This document shows positions 7,686 to 16,113 of a DNA stretch of 64,000 bases, piece by piece (the first letter of the stretch is position 1; each line of letters opens with the position of its first letter). The position numbers and the translations under genes are program-made. Origin of the DNA: Hymenobacter perfusus (GTDB lineage: Bacteria; Bacteroidota; Bacteroidia; Cytophagales; Hymenobacteraceae). The notes beneath the pieces were generated by a model. The model was given only the letters and a program-made list of their open reading frames with translations, did not search any database and had not been told where the DNA came from. The stretch covers positions 805,159 through 869,158 of the forward strand of contig NZ_RWIU01000002.1 in NCBI RefSeq assembly GCF_003944765.1, given 5' to 3'.

Positions 7686-8177
7686 ATGAAACGTATAGTC
7701 TATCTACTAAGTCTATGTGCGGTGCTGGCTATGCCCGCCTGCAAGACTGCCAAAACTACTTCTGGCACCAATGAAAAACCGAACATTAGCGGCTCTACCA
7801 AGTTACCGCAAAGCTACTATGACAATGCGCGTCAAACTGTAGCCCCGGCTTCCGGGCTTGCTGCAGCCACCGACCCAGAATATGGTGTAACGCAGCAGAA
7901 GCCCGTTTGTGTGGGCGGCAAAACCGACTCGGGTGCCCGCAACCAGCAGCGTTACCTAAACGCTCTGCGCGGTCCTGGCGGCGAAGAAATCAGCTACCGG
8001 CGGCGCGGCAGCTGCTGCGCTTTCAAAACGCCCAATGGCATTATCGGCGGAATGGGCATGCTGGATGTATACGAAGTAACCTGGGCTGGAAGTACCAAAC
8101 CCGTGCTGCTCTACCTCAATTTCTACGACGAAGGTCCGTTGTTAGCTCCGGTAGGCCTTACGCTGGTCAAGCCCTGA
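7686..8177 (+). CDS. Conserved Bacteroidota lipoprotein of unknown function
   Basis: Lipoprotein of 163 residues with signal peptide and lipobox MPAC (acylated Cys about residue 19). The conserved part contains KPVCVGGKTDSGARNQQRYL, GPGGEEISY, RGSCCAFKTPNG and a DVYEVTW strand. I recall homologues in many Bacteroidota, sometimes mislabelled as a KDO-phosphate aldolase; nothing here supports an aldolase. The vicinal Cys pair (GSCCAFK) may bind metal or form a disulfide. It converges with the MMPL exporter gene across a strong hairpin. Confidence 0.75.
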   Translation: MKRIVYLLSLCAVLAMPACKTAKTTSGTNEKPNISGSTKLPQSYYDNARQTVAPASGLAAATDPEYGVTQQKPVCVGGKTDSGARNQQRYLNALRGPGGEEISYRRRGSCCAFKTPNGIIGGMGMLDVYEVTWAGSTKPVLLYLNFYDEGPLLAPVGLTLVKP

Positions 8178-8195
8178 TCAGTAGCAGCCAACACC

Positions 8196-8238
8196 AGAAA
8201 CGGCCGGCCCGCTTTTTAAAAGCGGGCCGGCCGTTTCT
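8196..8238. terminator. Bidirectional hairpin terminator
   Basis: Perfect 18-bp inverted repeat (8196-8213 with 8221-8238) around a loop ttttaaa. It lies between two convergent genes (stops at 8177 and 8253), as expected for a terminator that serves both strands. Confidence 0.85.
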
Positions 8239-8252
8239 ATATAAAGATTATT

Positions 8253-10553
8253 TTACCCCCCCAACGCCGGCACCGGCTGCCGTATTTCCTTCGGCTTGTG
8301 CCGGTAAAACCACAGAATCAGAATCGGCAGCAACGTCAGCTCGGCCACTACCCCAAACAGCAGCGTCAGGCCAATCAGCAGCCCCACGTAGAAAGTCCCA
8401 TCAAACGAAGAAAATATCAACGTCGAAAACCCGCCTACCAGAATCAGGGAGGTGACGATGACGGCTTTGCCGGCCATCAGGTAGGTTTTGCGCACGGCTT
8501 TGAACAGGCTGGGCTCCTGGAGCAGCACCAGTTTCAGCTTCGAGATGAAGTGAATAGTGTCGTCGACGGCAATACCGAAGGCAATGGTGAAGATGATGCT
8601 GGTGCTCACCTTCATGCTCACGCCGGCCGCGCCCATCACGCCGGCCACAATCAGGATGGGCACCAGGTTGGGGATGAGCACCACCACCGTCATGCGCACC
8701 GAGCGGAACAGCAGCAGCACAATCAGGGTCACCATCAGAATGTCGATGCTCATGCCCGTAATCATGTTGCGGGTGAGGGTTTCGTTGTTTTTGTCGATGA
8801 GGTTGGCCGAGCCGGTGAGGCGGGTTTGCACCACCGTGCTGTCCACGGATGTGCGCAGGAAGCGGCGCAGGCCGGTGTTGAGTTGCCCGGCCCGCACGCT
8901 GCCCACGTCGGGCATGCGGCCGGTGAGGCGGCCTTCGGAGCCGTCGGGTAGGGCCAGCGCCCGGAACTCCGGCTTCTTGCGAAATAGCTTCACCTTGCGC
9001 ATCAGGCGCGCCAGCTCGGCCTCCGAATCAGGCAGGCGGTACTCGGCCAGCAGGCCGCCGTTCAGGGCCTTGCGCACCGATTTGATGAGCGTGACGGGCG
9101 AGGCCACGAAGTTCAGGCCGTAATCCTTTTGCAGATAGTTCTCAATCTGCTCGGTCTGGCGCAGCACGTTCAGGTCGTACACCGAGCGGCCGGGCGCTGG
9201 CTTCAAATCCAGCTCGAAAGGCCGCACGCCGGCAAACTGCCGCTCGAAAAACTTGAAATCCAGCTTCACCGGGTCGTTTTGCGAGAGGTCGTCGAGCAGG
9301 GCCGAGTTGATGCGGATCGTGGAGGCCGAGGCCACTGACAGCCCCAGTACCACCGCGCTGATGGCCACCACCCAATGCCGCCGCGCCAGCACCGTCCGGA
9401 ACAGGCGGCCCAGCACGCCGTCCCAGCTGTGGCCGGTTTCGCGGGGCACCCGCAGCTGGGGCTTGCCCAGCAGCAGCAGCATGGCCGGCAGCAGCGTGAA
9501 GCTGAGCACGAACGTGAGCAGCACGGCAATGCCCGTAAACAGCCCGAAGTTGTAAATCGGCCGGATGGTGCTGGTCATCAAAGTGAAAAACCCGATGCTG
9601 GTCGTCAGCGCCGAGAGCCCCGAGCCGAAGCCCGATTCCTTGAGCGCAATCAGCAGCGAAGCCTTCTTGCTGGCCCCGTAGCCCAGCTCCGTGACGTAGC
9701 GCGTGATGATGTGGATGGTATCCGACATGCCCACCACGAACAGCATTACCGGCAGCAGCGCCGTCATCAGGTCAATGCTCACCCCGAAGGCCGACATCAC
9801 GCCCAGCCCCCACAGAATGGAGCCCAGCACCACTACCAGCGGCAGCACCACGCCCCACCAGGTCCGGAACGTGAGCCACAGCAGCCCCGTCACGAGCACC
9901 ACCGAGAGGCTCATAAACACCAGCAGCTCCATCTGCAGCCGGTCCACGAACACCGACTGGGCCACCATCTTGCCGGCCAGGTGGTACTCGTTTTCGGGGA
10001 TGCCCTGGCGGGCCAGCTCCGTGCGCACGGCCGCCAGCAGCGAGTCGCCGGGCGGTTTGCTCAGGTTGGGCGAGGTCTGGAACAGGATAGTCACGGCCCG
10101 CGCATCCCGGGAAATCAGGTTGCCTACCAGGCCCGGCGTGCGGTACACCAGTGCCGAGTCGGTGGCGCGCCGTTCGGGCTCCTGCGGGTGCAGGTAAGGC
10201 ACGTTGAACACGCCCAGCCCTTCCACCACCGGGTTGCTGGCCGTCGTCGGCGAGGATACCTGCGTGACGTGCCGCCGCGCCCGGATAAAGCGCGTGAGCG
10301 AATCGACCTTGGTCAGGAACCGAGGCTCGAACACGGTCTGGCCGGCCGGGGCTTCCAGGCCCAGCAGCACGTAGTCGTTGTCGTTGCCGAAGCGGCCGGC
10401 ATACTGCTCGTAGTAGTCCAGGTCCGGGTCGCCGGCGGGGTAGAAGTCGTTGAAATTGTAGTTGAACCGCAGCTGGGCCACGAAAAACCCGGCCAGGGCC
10501 GTGAGCAGCCCGAGGGCCAGCAGCGTCAGGTGCGCGAGTTTGCGAAGGGGCAT
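8253..10553 (-). CDS. RND-superfamily exporter, MMPL/hopanoid-lipid type
   Basis: Integral membrane protein of 766 residues with two repeats, each one helix, a large periplasmic loop and a bundle of five more helices. Repeat 1 has the loop at about 30-210 and helices ending near 390; repeat 2 starts near WVVAISAVVLGL. Short motifs such as GMSDTIHIITRY and GIAVDDTIHFISKL carry the paired acidic residues of proton-coupled MMPL/SSD transporters. It is a single-gene exporter without adaptor, so lipids or hydrophobic compounds are the likely cargo. Start is the ATG at 10553 (MPLRKLAHL), 70 bases below a TACCTTTG promoter element; the frame to 10625 would overlap that element. Confidence 0.9.
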   Translation of the reverse strand: MPLRKLAHLTLLALGLLTALAGFFVAQLRFNYNFNDFYPAGDPDLDYYEQYAGRFGNDNDYVLLGLEAPAGQTVFEPRFLTKVDSLTRFIRARRHVTQVSSPTTASNPVVEGLGVFNVPYLHPQEPERRATDSALVYRTPGLVGNLISRDARAVTILFQTSPNLSKPPGDSLLAAVRTELARQGIPENEYHLAGKMVAQSVFVDRLQMELLVFMSLSVVLVTGLLWLTFRTWWGVVLPLVVVLGSILWGLGVMSAFGVSIDLMTALLPVMLFVVGMSDTIHIITRYVTELGYGASKKASLLIALKESGFGSGLSALTTSIGFFTLMTSTIRPIYNFGLFTGIAVLLTFVLSFTLLPAMLLLLGKPQLRVPRETGHSWDGVLGRLFRTVLARRHWVVAISAVVLGLSVASASTIRINSALLDDLSQNDPVKLDFKFFERQFAGVRPFELDLKPAPGRSVYDLNVLRQTEQIENYLQKDYGLNFVASPVTLIKSVRKALNGGLLAEYRLPDSEAELARLMRKVKLFRKKPEFRALALPDGSEGRLTGRMPDVGSVRAGQLNTGLRRFLRTSVDSTVVQTRLTGSANLIDKNNETLTRNMITGMSIDILMVTLIVLLLFRSVRMTVVVLIPNLVPILIVAGVMGAAGVSMKVSTSIIFTIAFGIAVDDTIHFISKLKLVLLQEPSLFKAVRKTYLMAGKAVIVTSLILVGGFSTLIFSSFDGTFYVGLLIGLTLLFGVVAELTLLPILILWFYRHKPKEIRQPVPALGG

Positions 10554-10622
10554 AGAAACCAGTACCGCGCCGCCGGAGCTGCGCGCATCGTTGAACGAAA
10601 AGTGGCCGCCGAAGCGCCGCCA

Positions 10623-10630
10623 CAAAGGTA
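10623..10630 (-). promoter_or_regulatory. Bacteroidota-type -7 promoter element
   Basis: On the minus strand the sequence reads TACCTTTG, a full match to the TAnnTTTG element used by the primary sigma factor of this phylum. It would drive the MMPL exporter gene, whose ATG is 70 bases downstream. Confidence 0.55.
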
Positions 10631-10735
10631 GGCCTGCCGCCGCGCGGGTTTCTGCCGAATCCGCGCTACTTTAGGGCAACCAGGAGCCAACCCGGGCTTT
10701 TGGGTTTTTGTTTCCTCTTTACTTCGATACGTCCC

Positions 10736-10966
10736 ATGAAAAACGCCCTGCTTGCCCTCGCCCTGTTCGCCTTCGCCGGTTCCGCTACCGCCCACGAGGG
10801 CGACAAAGCCGCCGCCAAAGGCAAGAAGAAAGAAGCCTGCTCCTCCGAAATGGCCGCCAAGTGCGCCAAAACCGGTGCCACCGCCGGCACGCCCTCGTGC
10901 TGCATGAAGAAAGGTGCCAAAACGGCGGCTGTTACACCGGCCGCGCCGGTTGTGAAGTCGCTGTAG
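10736..10966 (+). CDS. Small secreted Cys/Lys-rich protein
   Basis: Protein of 76 residues with a clear signal peptide (MKNALLALALFAFAGSATA, cut before HEGDK). The mature ~57 residues are Lys/Ala-rich with four Cys (EACSSE, AKCAKTG, PSCCMKKG). The His and paired Cys could bind metal in the periplasm, but no family is recognised. Its start is the ATG after a pyrimidine-rich leader. A hairpin terminator follows at 10988. Confidence 0.7.
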   Translation: MKNALLALALFAFAGSATAHEGDKAAAKGKKKEACSSEMAAKCAKTGATAGTPSCCMKKGAKTAAVTPAAPVVKSL

Positions 10967-10987
10967 GCTATAAATCAAGTAGTAAAC

Positions 10988-11016
10988 AAAAAGTCGCTCA
11001 AATCGAGCGGCTTTTT
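10988..11016 (+). terminator. Rho-independent terminator
   Basis: Stem aaaaagtcgctc / gagcggcttttt around a five-base loop, ending in a T-run, just after the small secreted protein gene. Confidence 0.8.
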
Positions 11017-11073
11017 GCGTTTTTGGCCTTAGTAAATACATTTAGGGAATGTGTAACAATTCTAATAAACTGT

Positions 11074-12186
11074 ATGGAGCTTATTGACCAACTGACCAAT
11101 CTTGCGTCCCGGGCGCAGAAGCAAATCACCCACATCCAAACCGAGGAAGCCACGAAGAACGCGCTGGTGATGCCATTTATCAATGCGCTGGGCTACAACG
11201 TGTTTGATCCGACGGAAGTGGTGCCCGAGTTTATCTGTGACATCGGCACGAAAAAGGGGGAGAAGATTGATTATGCCATCATGCGCGACGGCAAGCCCAT
11301 TATCCTGTTCGAGTGCAAACACGTGGGCGGCGACCTGACTATTAACAATGCCAGCCAGCTATTCCGCTATTTCCACGTTACGGAAGCCCGGATTGCGGTG
11401 CTTACCAACGGCGTGCATTACCGGCTATTTACTGATCTGGAGCAGCCCAACAAGATGGATGAGCGGCCCTTCATGGAGTTTGACTTATTCAATTTCCAGG
11501 AATCCGATGTGGCCGAAATCAAGAAACTGAGCAAGGCCGCTTTCAACATTGAAGACCTGCTTTTTGCGGCCTACAATCTGAAGTACATGCGGGCCTTCAA
11601 GAAGTATTTTGACGAGCAATTCACCCAGCCTTCAGCCGATTTCATCAATTTCGTTTCCAAGCAGATCTACGACGGCGTGCTGACGCCCAAACTCAAGGAG
11701 CAGTTCAGCGTGCTGGTGCATCGGTCGTTCCATCAGTTTCTGAACGACAAAATCACCATGCGGCTGCGGTCAGCCATGCTGGATACCGGCAACGGCATAT
11801 TGGCAACCGAAGTACCGACATTGCCCACGCTGGAAACGGCTGCTACTTCGGTGGCGGCTGAGCCCGTAGACAAGGAAATCGAAACCACTGTGGAAGAAAC
11901 GGAAGGCTTTATGATTGTGCGGGCTATCCTGCGCAAGATGGTAGCCGTGAACCGGGTGGTCATGCGCGACGTGCAATCGTACTGCGGTATTTTGCTGGAC
12001 GATAACAACCGCAAGCCCATTTGCCGGCTGCACTTCAACGGCAGCAAGAAGTACGTAACCGTATTCGATCAGGAAGGCGGGGAGCGGGTTGATATTACGT
12101 CGCTGGACGATTTGTATGGCCTCGCCACCCGCATCCGGGCCGCCGTGCAGCGCCACGAAAAGAAGCCTGCCGAAGCAGGAGCGTAA
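11074..12186 (+). CDS. Solitary HsdR_N-domain nuclease-like protein (COG4748 type)
   Basis: Protein of 370 residues. The N-terminal ~150 residues match the type I restriction HsdR N-terminal fold: TEEATKNALVMPFINALGY, then a PD-(D/E)xK core with Asp66 (EKIDYAI) and Glu80-x-Lys82 (ILFECK), then a Gln motif (NASQLFRYF). There is no helicase region, unlike true HsdR (about 1,000 residues). A variable linker rich in Thr/Glu leads to a C-terminal domain (SYCGILLDDNNRKPICRLHF) found with this family. No methylase or specificity gene is adjacent, so it is not a classical R-M system. The ATG at 11074 is chosen; the longer frame starts inside the previous gene. Confidence 0.82.
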   Translation: MELIDQLTNLASRAQKQITHIQTEEATKNALVMPFINALGYNVFDPTEVVPEFICDIGTKKGEKIDYAIMRDGKPIILFECKHVGGDLTINNASQLFRYFHVTEARIAVLTNGVHYRLFTDLEQPNKMDERPFMEFDLFNFQESDVAEIKKLSKAAFNIEDLLFAAYNLKYMRAFKKYFDEQFTQPSADFINFVSKQIYDGVLTPKLKEQFSVLVHRSFHQFLNDKITMRLRSAMLDTGNGILATEVPTLPTLETAATSVAAEPVDKEIETTVEETEGFMIVRAILRKMVAVNRVVMRDVQSYCGILLDDNNRKPICRLHFNGSKKYVTVFDQEGGERVDITSLDDLYGLATRIRAAVQRHEKKPAEAGA

Positions 12187-12211
12187 ATTCAATAATCAGG
12201 TATGATACCAG

Positions 12212-12240
12212 AAAGCCATTCCGTAAGGAGTGGCTTTTTT
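12212..12240 (+). terminator. Rho-independent terminator
   Basis: Stem aaagccattcc / ggagtggcttt with loop gtaa and a run of T, 26 bases after the HsdR_N-type gene. Confidence 0.8.
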
Positions 12241-12325
12241 GTGTTCCCACCCGCCCAAAACATCCCCCAAAGCCCGACGGTTGCAGAAGTGCCGGGCACG
12301 TTAGCCCCGTACAAATCGTCCTCCG

Positions 12326-12622
12326 ATGCCCGAAAATCCCGCTTCTGCCGCTGCTTTATCTCCCGAAGACATTGACCGCATCATCGAAATGGGGTGGGAG
12401 GACCGCACGCCGTTCGAGGCCATTGAAACCCAGTTTGGCCTGGCCGAAAAGGACGTCATTGCCCTGATGCGCCGCGAAATGAAGGCGTCCTCGTTTCGGA
12501 TGTGGCGGGCGCGTATGAGCGGCCGCGCCACCAAGCACCGCGCCCTCCGTCCCGACGACGTGGACGGTTTCAAAAGCAACCAGCAGCGCAGCATCACCCA
12601 CAACAAAATCAGCAAGCGGTAG
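12326..12622 (+). CDS. TIGR03643-family protein
   Basis: Small basic protein of 98 residues. The core [47 protein letters not shown] and [10 protein letters not shown] is the complete signature of the TIGR03643 family, known from bacteria and of unknown function. The Arg-rich middle and helix-turn-helix-like start suggest nucleic-acid contact; this is inference. A terminator follows, so it is transcribed apart from thyA. Confidence 0.85.
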   Translation: MPENPASAAALSPEDIDRIIEMGWEDRTPFEAIETQFGLAEKDVIALMRREMKASSFRMWRARMSGRATKHRALRPDDVDGFKSNQQRSITHNKISKR

Positions 12623-12657
12623 GCACGCCGCGTTTCCCCCGAAAGCCATCCGGCCAG

Positions 12658-12685
12658 AAAAGCCGCCCGAACCGGGCGGCTTTTT
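12658..12685 (+). terminator. Rho-independent terminator
   Basis: GC-rich stem aaaagccgcccg / cgggcggctttt with a short loop and T-run, 35 bases after the TIGR03643-family gene. Confidence 0.85.
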
Positions 12686-12744
12686 CTATTTTTGGCGGCT
12701 TGTCCGCTTCGGCGCACGCTAAAGCTTACGCTACCATCCGCTCC

Positions 12745-13539
12745 ATGAACCAGTACCACACCCTGCTCCAGCACATCCTCGACCACGGCACCCAGAAAAC
12801 CGACCGCACCGGCACCGGCACGCTGTCGGTGTTCGGCTATCAGATGCGGTTTGATTTGCAGCAGGGTTTCCCGCTGGTGACTACCAAGAAGGTGCATTTG
12901 AAAAGCATCATCCACGAGCTGCTGTGGTTTCTGCGCGGCGACACCAGCAACCAGTCGCTGGAAGACGTGGGCGTGAGCATCTGGCGGGAGTGGGCCGACG
13001 AAAATGGCCAGCTCGGCCCCATCTACGGCAAGCAGTGGCGCAGCTGGGCCACGCCCGACGGCCAGAGCATCGACCAGATTGCCCAGATGGTCCACCTGCT
13101 GCGCACCCAGCCCGATTCGCGCCGCATGGTGGTATCAGCCTGGAACGTGGCCGAGCTGCCGCTGATGCGCCTGACGCCCTGCCACGCCCTATTCCAGTTC
13201 TACGTGGCCGACGGCCGCCTCAGCTGCCAGCTCTACCAGCGTTCCGCCGACGTGTTCTTGGGCGTGCCCTTCAACATTGCCAGCTACGCCCTGCTCACCC
13301 TCATGATGGCCCAGGTCACCGGTCTGGAGCCCGGCGAGTTCATCTGGACCGGCGGCGACACCCACCTCTACAGCAACCACCTAGAGCAGGCCCGCCTCCA
13401 GCTCACCCGGGAGCCCCGCCCGTTGCCCCGGATGCGCCTGAGCCCTGCGGTACAGGACATCTTCGTTTTCCAGTACGAGGACTTCACTCTGGAAAACTAC
13501 GACCCCTGGCCCGCCATCAAAGCCCCGGTGGCGGTGTAG
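12745..13539 (+). CDS. thyA: Thymidylate synthase
   Basis: Makes dTMP from dUMP using methylene-tetrahydrofolate. The protein has 264 residues, the same length as the E. coli enzyme. It shows [19 protein letters not shown] near the N-terminus, [10 protein letters not shown], the catalytic Cys in [32 protein letters not shown], and the C-terminal AV expected for closure of the active site. Start at [12 protein letters not shown]; the upstream open frame is non-coding. Its TAG stop lies inside the first family B repeat copy. No dihydrofolate reductase follows, although thyA and folA are often neighbours. Confidence 0.98.
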   Translation: MNQYHTLLQHILDHGTQKTDRTGTGTLSVFGYQMRFDLQQGFPLVTTKKVHLKSIIHELLWFLRGDTSNQSLEDVGVSIWREWADENGQLGPIYGKQWRSWATPDGQSIDQIAQMVHLLRTQPDSRRMVVSAWNVAELPLMRLTPCHALFQFYVADGRLSCQLYQRSADVFLGVPFNIASYALLTLMMAQVTGLEPGEFIWTGGDTHLYSNHLEQARLQLTREPRPLPRMRLSPAVQDIFVFQYEDFTLENYDPWPAIKAPVAV

Positions 13540-13693
13540 AGACGCATATTCGCGTCTCGTCGTTCAATGACCGGAACCGCGCCACCCGCCGGATGTAGAG
13601 ACGCGTATTCGCGTCTTGTCGTTGAACAACCGGAGCCGCGCCACCTACTTGAACAACGTCAGTAACGACGAGACGCGAATACGCGTCTCTACA
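13536..13693. repeat. Family B repeat cluster (two direct units and one inverted arm)
   Basis: Two direct units begin gtagagacgc at 13536 and 13595, a 59-base period, each with its own small hairpin (gagacgcgtattcgcgtctt-type) followed by a similar ccgcgccacc segment. A third, inverted arm ends gcgtctctacat at 13693. The first unit supplies the thyA stop codon. Confidence 0.8.
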
Positions 13694-13701
13694 TCGGGCG
13701 G

Positions 13702-15302
13702 TCAGGGCTGCTGCACGCCCAGAAACTCCAGCACCCGGGCGTTGAACTCCCGGGGCTGCTCGTGCGGCACGAAATGCGAGGCTTCGGGGAAAATATGCAG
13801 GCGGGCGCCGGGAATGGCTGCCGCCAGGGCACGGGTGTGCGCTTTCAGGATGATATCGTACTGCCCGGCCAAAACCAGCGTGGGCACGCGCAGTCCGGCC
13901 AGATCGATGGGGCGCAGGTGGGGCTCCTGTAACAGCAGCTGGTACCAGCGCGCCGCGGCCGAGGTGGGCGGCAGGGCGGCCAGCTCCTGTTGCAGGTACG
14001 CTAGCAGGGCGGGGTCCACGGCCTCGGGGGCGGGGGGTAGGTTGGCCCCCACCAGCACCAGCGCGGCTACGTAGCCGGGGGCGCGGCGGGCCAAGTGCAG
14101 GGCGGTATTGGCCCCGTCGCTCCAGCCCAGCACGCGCACTTGGCGCAGCTGCAAGTGGTCCAGCAGCTGGCCCACGTCCTCGGCCAGCAGGTCGTAGGTC
14201 AGCTCCGGACGGGTTTCGTCGAGGCTGCGGCTGTGGCCGCGCGTATCCACGGCCAGTACCCGGAAGTGCTTTGCCAGCTCCGCAATCTGCCGGTGCCAGG
14301 CTGCAATCGACTGGCCGTTGCCGTGCAGCAGCAGCAGCGGTTCGCCTTGGCCGTAGGTTTCATTAGTAGAGGCGCGCCCCGGCCACCGGCACCGTGCGGC
14401 CCCGGGCGGTACTGTCGCCGTAGTGGCGGGAGGAGCGGGGCGGAAACCTTGTGGCCTGCATCAGCCGGAACAGCGGGCTGGGCAGCAGGGACTCATCAGC
14501 AGGGAGTGCCGCAGCAGGAACGGCCGGCCTGGTCCCGCCGGTCGGTAGTCCCGGGGCCGCCGTCGAGGCCGTGAAGTAGCAGACCGGAGCGCTGCCCGGC
14601 GTCAGCAGCCAGGGCGCGGCCGGGTCAGGCCGACTCAGGTAGCGCAGCCGGCGGCCGGTGCGGGCGGCCAGCACCAAGCCGTGGCGGTGCAGGGCCGTGG
14701 TGGTATCCCGCTCCCAGTGCAGGGTGGCCGCTACCGTTTGCCCGGCGGCGCAGTGCAGCCCGAATTCCCGCAGGTCCACGCTCACCCATCCGCGCTTCTG
14801 GGTTACTACCACCGGAATGCCGGCGGGCACCAGCTCCGTGGTGGGCCGGCCCTGCTCCACGCGGTAGAGCCGCCACCGCACGCGCACTTCCCGGAACGTG
14901 TTGAAGGCGACCTGGAAATTGAAATCCTGCAAGCTGGCGGCTTGTTCTACGGTCAGCAGGCTGCCTATTTCCTGGCGGCCGGTTGCGCCAATGAGGTTGC
15001 CGGCGTTGTAGAGGGCCGTTGTCAGGCGCTGCCCATTCTGCAACGTCCCTACCGTCACCATTTCCCGTCCCGGCCGGATGACCACTTCCGTCAGACTCAC
15101 TGGCCGGTCGGTGAGCACGAGCGGCTGTTCACCGGTGCCAAACGTGCCGACTAATGCCGTGGCCGGCAGGTAGCCCACCGCCGACGCGGAAGGGAACCGG
15201 CTGCTGCCGGCCGTCGAGAGTGCGGCCCGTCAGCACCCGCGTCTGGGCTAGGCCTGAATCCGGGTACCAAAGAAACCACAACAGGCAGACGGTAAGCAGC
15301 AT
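13702..15302 (-). pseudogene. Frameshifted fusion: carboxypeptidase-regulatory-like domain plus alpha/beta hydrolase
   Basis: Three consecutive minus-strand reading frames make one plausible protein if two frameshifts are repaired. Segment 1 is a signal peptide from the ATG at 15302 (MLLTVCLLWFLWY) and TGRTLDGRQQPVPF. Near 15190 the frame shifts (one extra C) into ASAVGYLPATALVGTFG, the rest of a CarboxypepD_reg-like domain, then an ~200-residue middle region ending VPVAGARLY at 14363. A second shift leads to ETYGQGEPLLLLHGNGQSI, the standard start of an alpha/beta hydrolase, with nucleophile elbow GWSDGA and a C-terminal acid-His pair (AGQYD, SHFVPHEQP). It is either a decaying gene or two assembly errors. 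An alternative upstream start is the ATG at 15395. Confidence 0.78.
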
Positions 15303-15545
15303 TATCGACCACCAGGTCGGGGCCTGTGGCACTATGCTTAGCTCCCACCGAAAAGTAACGAGGTGAATGAATAGTATTTTTATAATTTTTTTCATAAATT
15401 TATAAATCAATGAACGAAGAAAAAAGGCAAGGCTATTGAGGAAAGGAAGGTTTATCCGGAGAATAGACGAACAGCGAATTGAGGATTTTTTCAATTCAGA
15501 TTGAGAATGTAAATCTAGAAATAGGAACAAAAGCGTAGCTACGGC

Positions 15546-15758
15546 ATGGTACAATTCTCTACTCACTCTATTCCGCTAAGCATCAAGCCGGGGCTTTCCT
15601 GTCAGCACCGCGCCTGGGTTGCGCTGTATTCGCTTCAGAATAGCGGTACGGACCGCAATATGGTATTACTGCAGAACAATGTGACGGAAACTGATCTGCT
15701 TGACCACCTTGCCAGCTGGCACCGGCTACGGCACGACCGGCGACTATCAAAAAGCTAG
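15546..15758 (+). CDS. Small protein, first of a tandem paralogous pair
   Basis: Open frame of 70 residues. Its core (SCQHRAWVALYSLQ, LLQNNVTETDLLDHLASWHRL) is clearly similar to the ORF at 15873. Shared positions include HR, W, ALY, NNVTE, DL, SW and LR. The NNVTExDL part could cap a helix in a small helical domain. No signal peptide or known family. Its persistence as a pair argues that it is a real gene. Confidence 0.5.
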   Translation: MVQFSTHSIPLSIKPGLSCQHRAWVALYSLQNSGTDRNMVLLQNNVTETDLLDHLASWHRLRHDRRLSKS

Positions 15759-15872
15759 AAAAAAAACCTTTTTGGGAATGCAGGGGCTGGTAGAATAATT
15801 ATAAAATCCGGGCGTTGAAGTAGTTGCGTAGCTAAGGGCATGAGTTGAACCTTTACCTCGTACTGTTTCGTT

Positions 15873-16076
15873 ATGGCCGCTTCGTTTTCTATCTCCTCCT
15901 CCGGACTGAGCCGGCGGCATCGGACCTGGATTGCATTATACACGCTGGACGCCATGCACTGCGACCGGGAAGCAGTGCTCCGGGAGAACAACGTCACCGA
16001 AGCCGATCTGGCGGAGTTTTTCGAAAGCTGGTTTCAGCTCCGCAACCGCCCTGCGGCAGTGGCACTCGTAGGCTAA
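15873..16076 (+). CDS. Small protein, second of a tandem paralogous pair
   Basis: Open frame of 67 residues, paralogous to the ORF 115 bases upstream (SRRHRTWIALYTLD, LRENNVTEADLAEFFESW). Predicted helical and soluble. The nucleotide sequence has diverged more than the protein core, which suggests selection on the protein. No family recognised; no partner gene is obvious. Confidence 0.55.
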   Translation: MAASFSISSSGLSRRHRTWIALYTLDAMHCDREAVLRENNVTEADLAEFFESWFQLRNRPAAVALVG

Positions 16077-16113
16077 CCCGAAAGATAAACAGCCGGTTGC
16101 GGCTACGCGCTGG

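Noticed and set aside
9375..10631. 418-codon open frame antisense to the MMPL exporter
   Set aside because: Composition is Gln/His/Arg-rich without any domain; it mirrors the strong codon bias of the exporter gene on the other strand.
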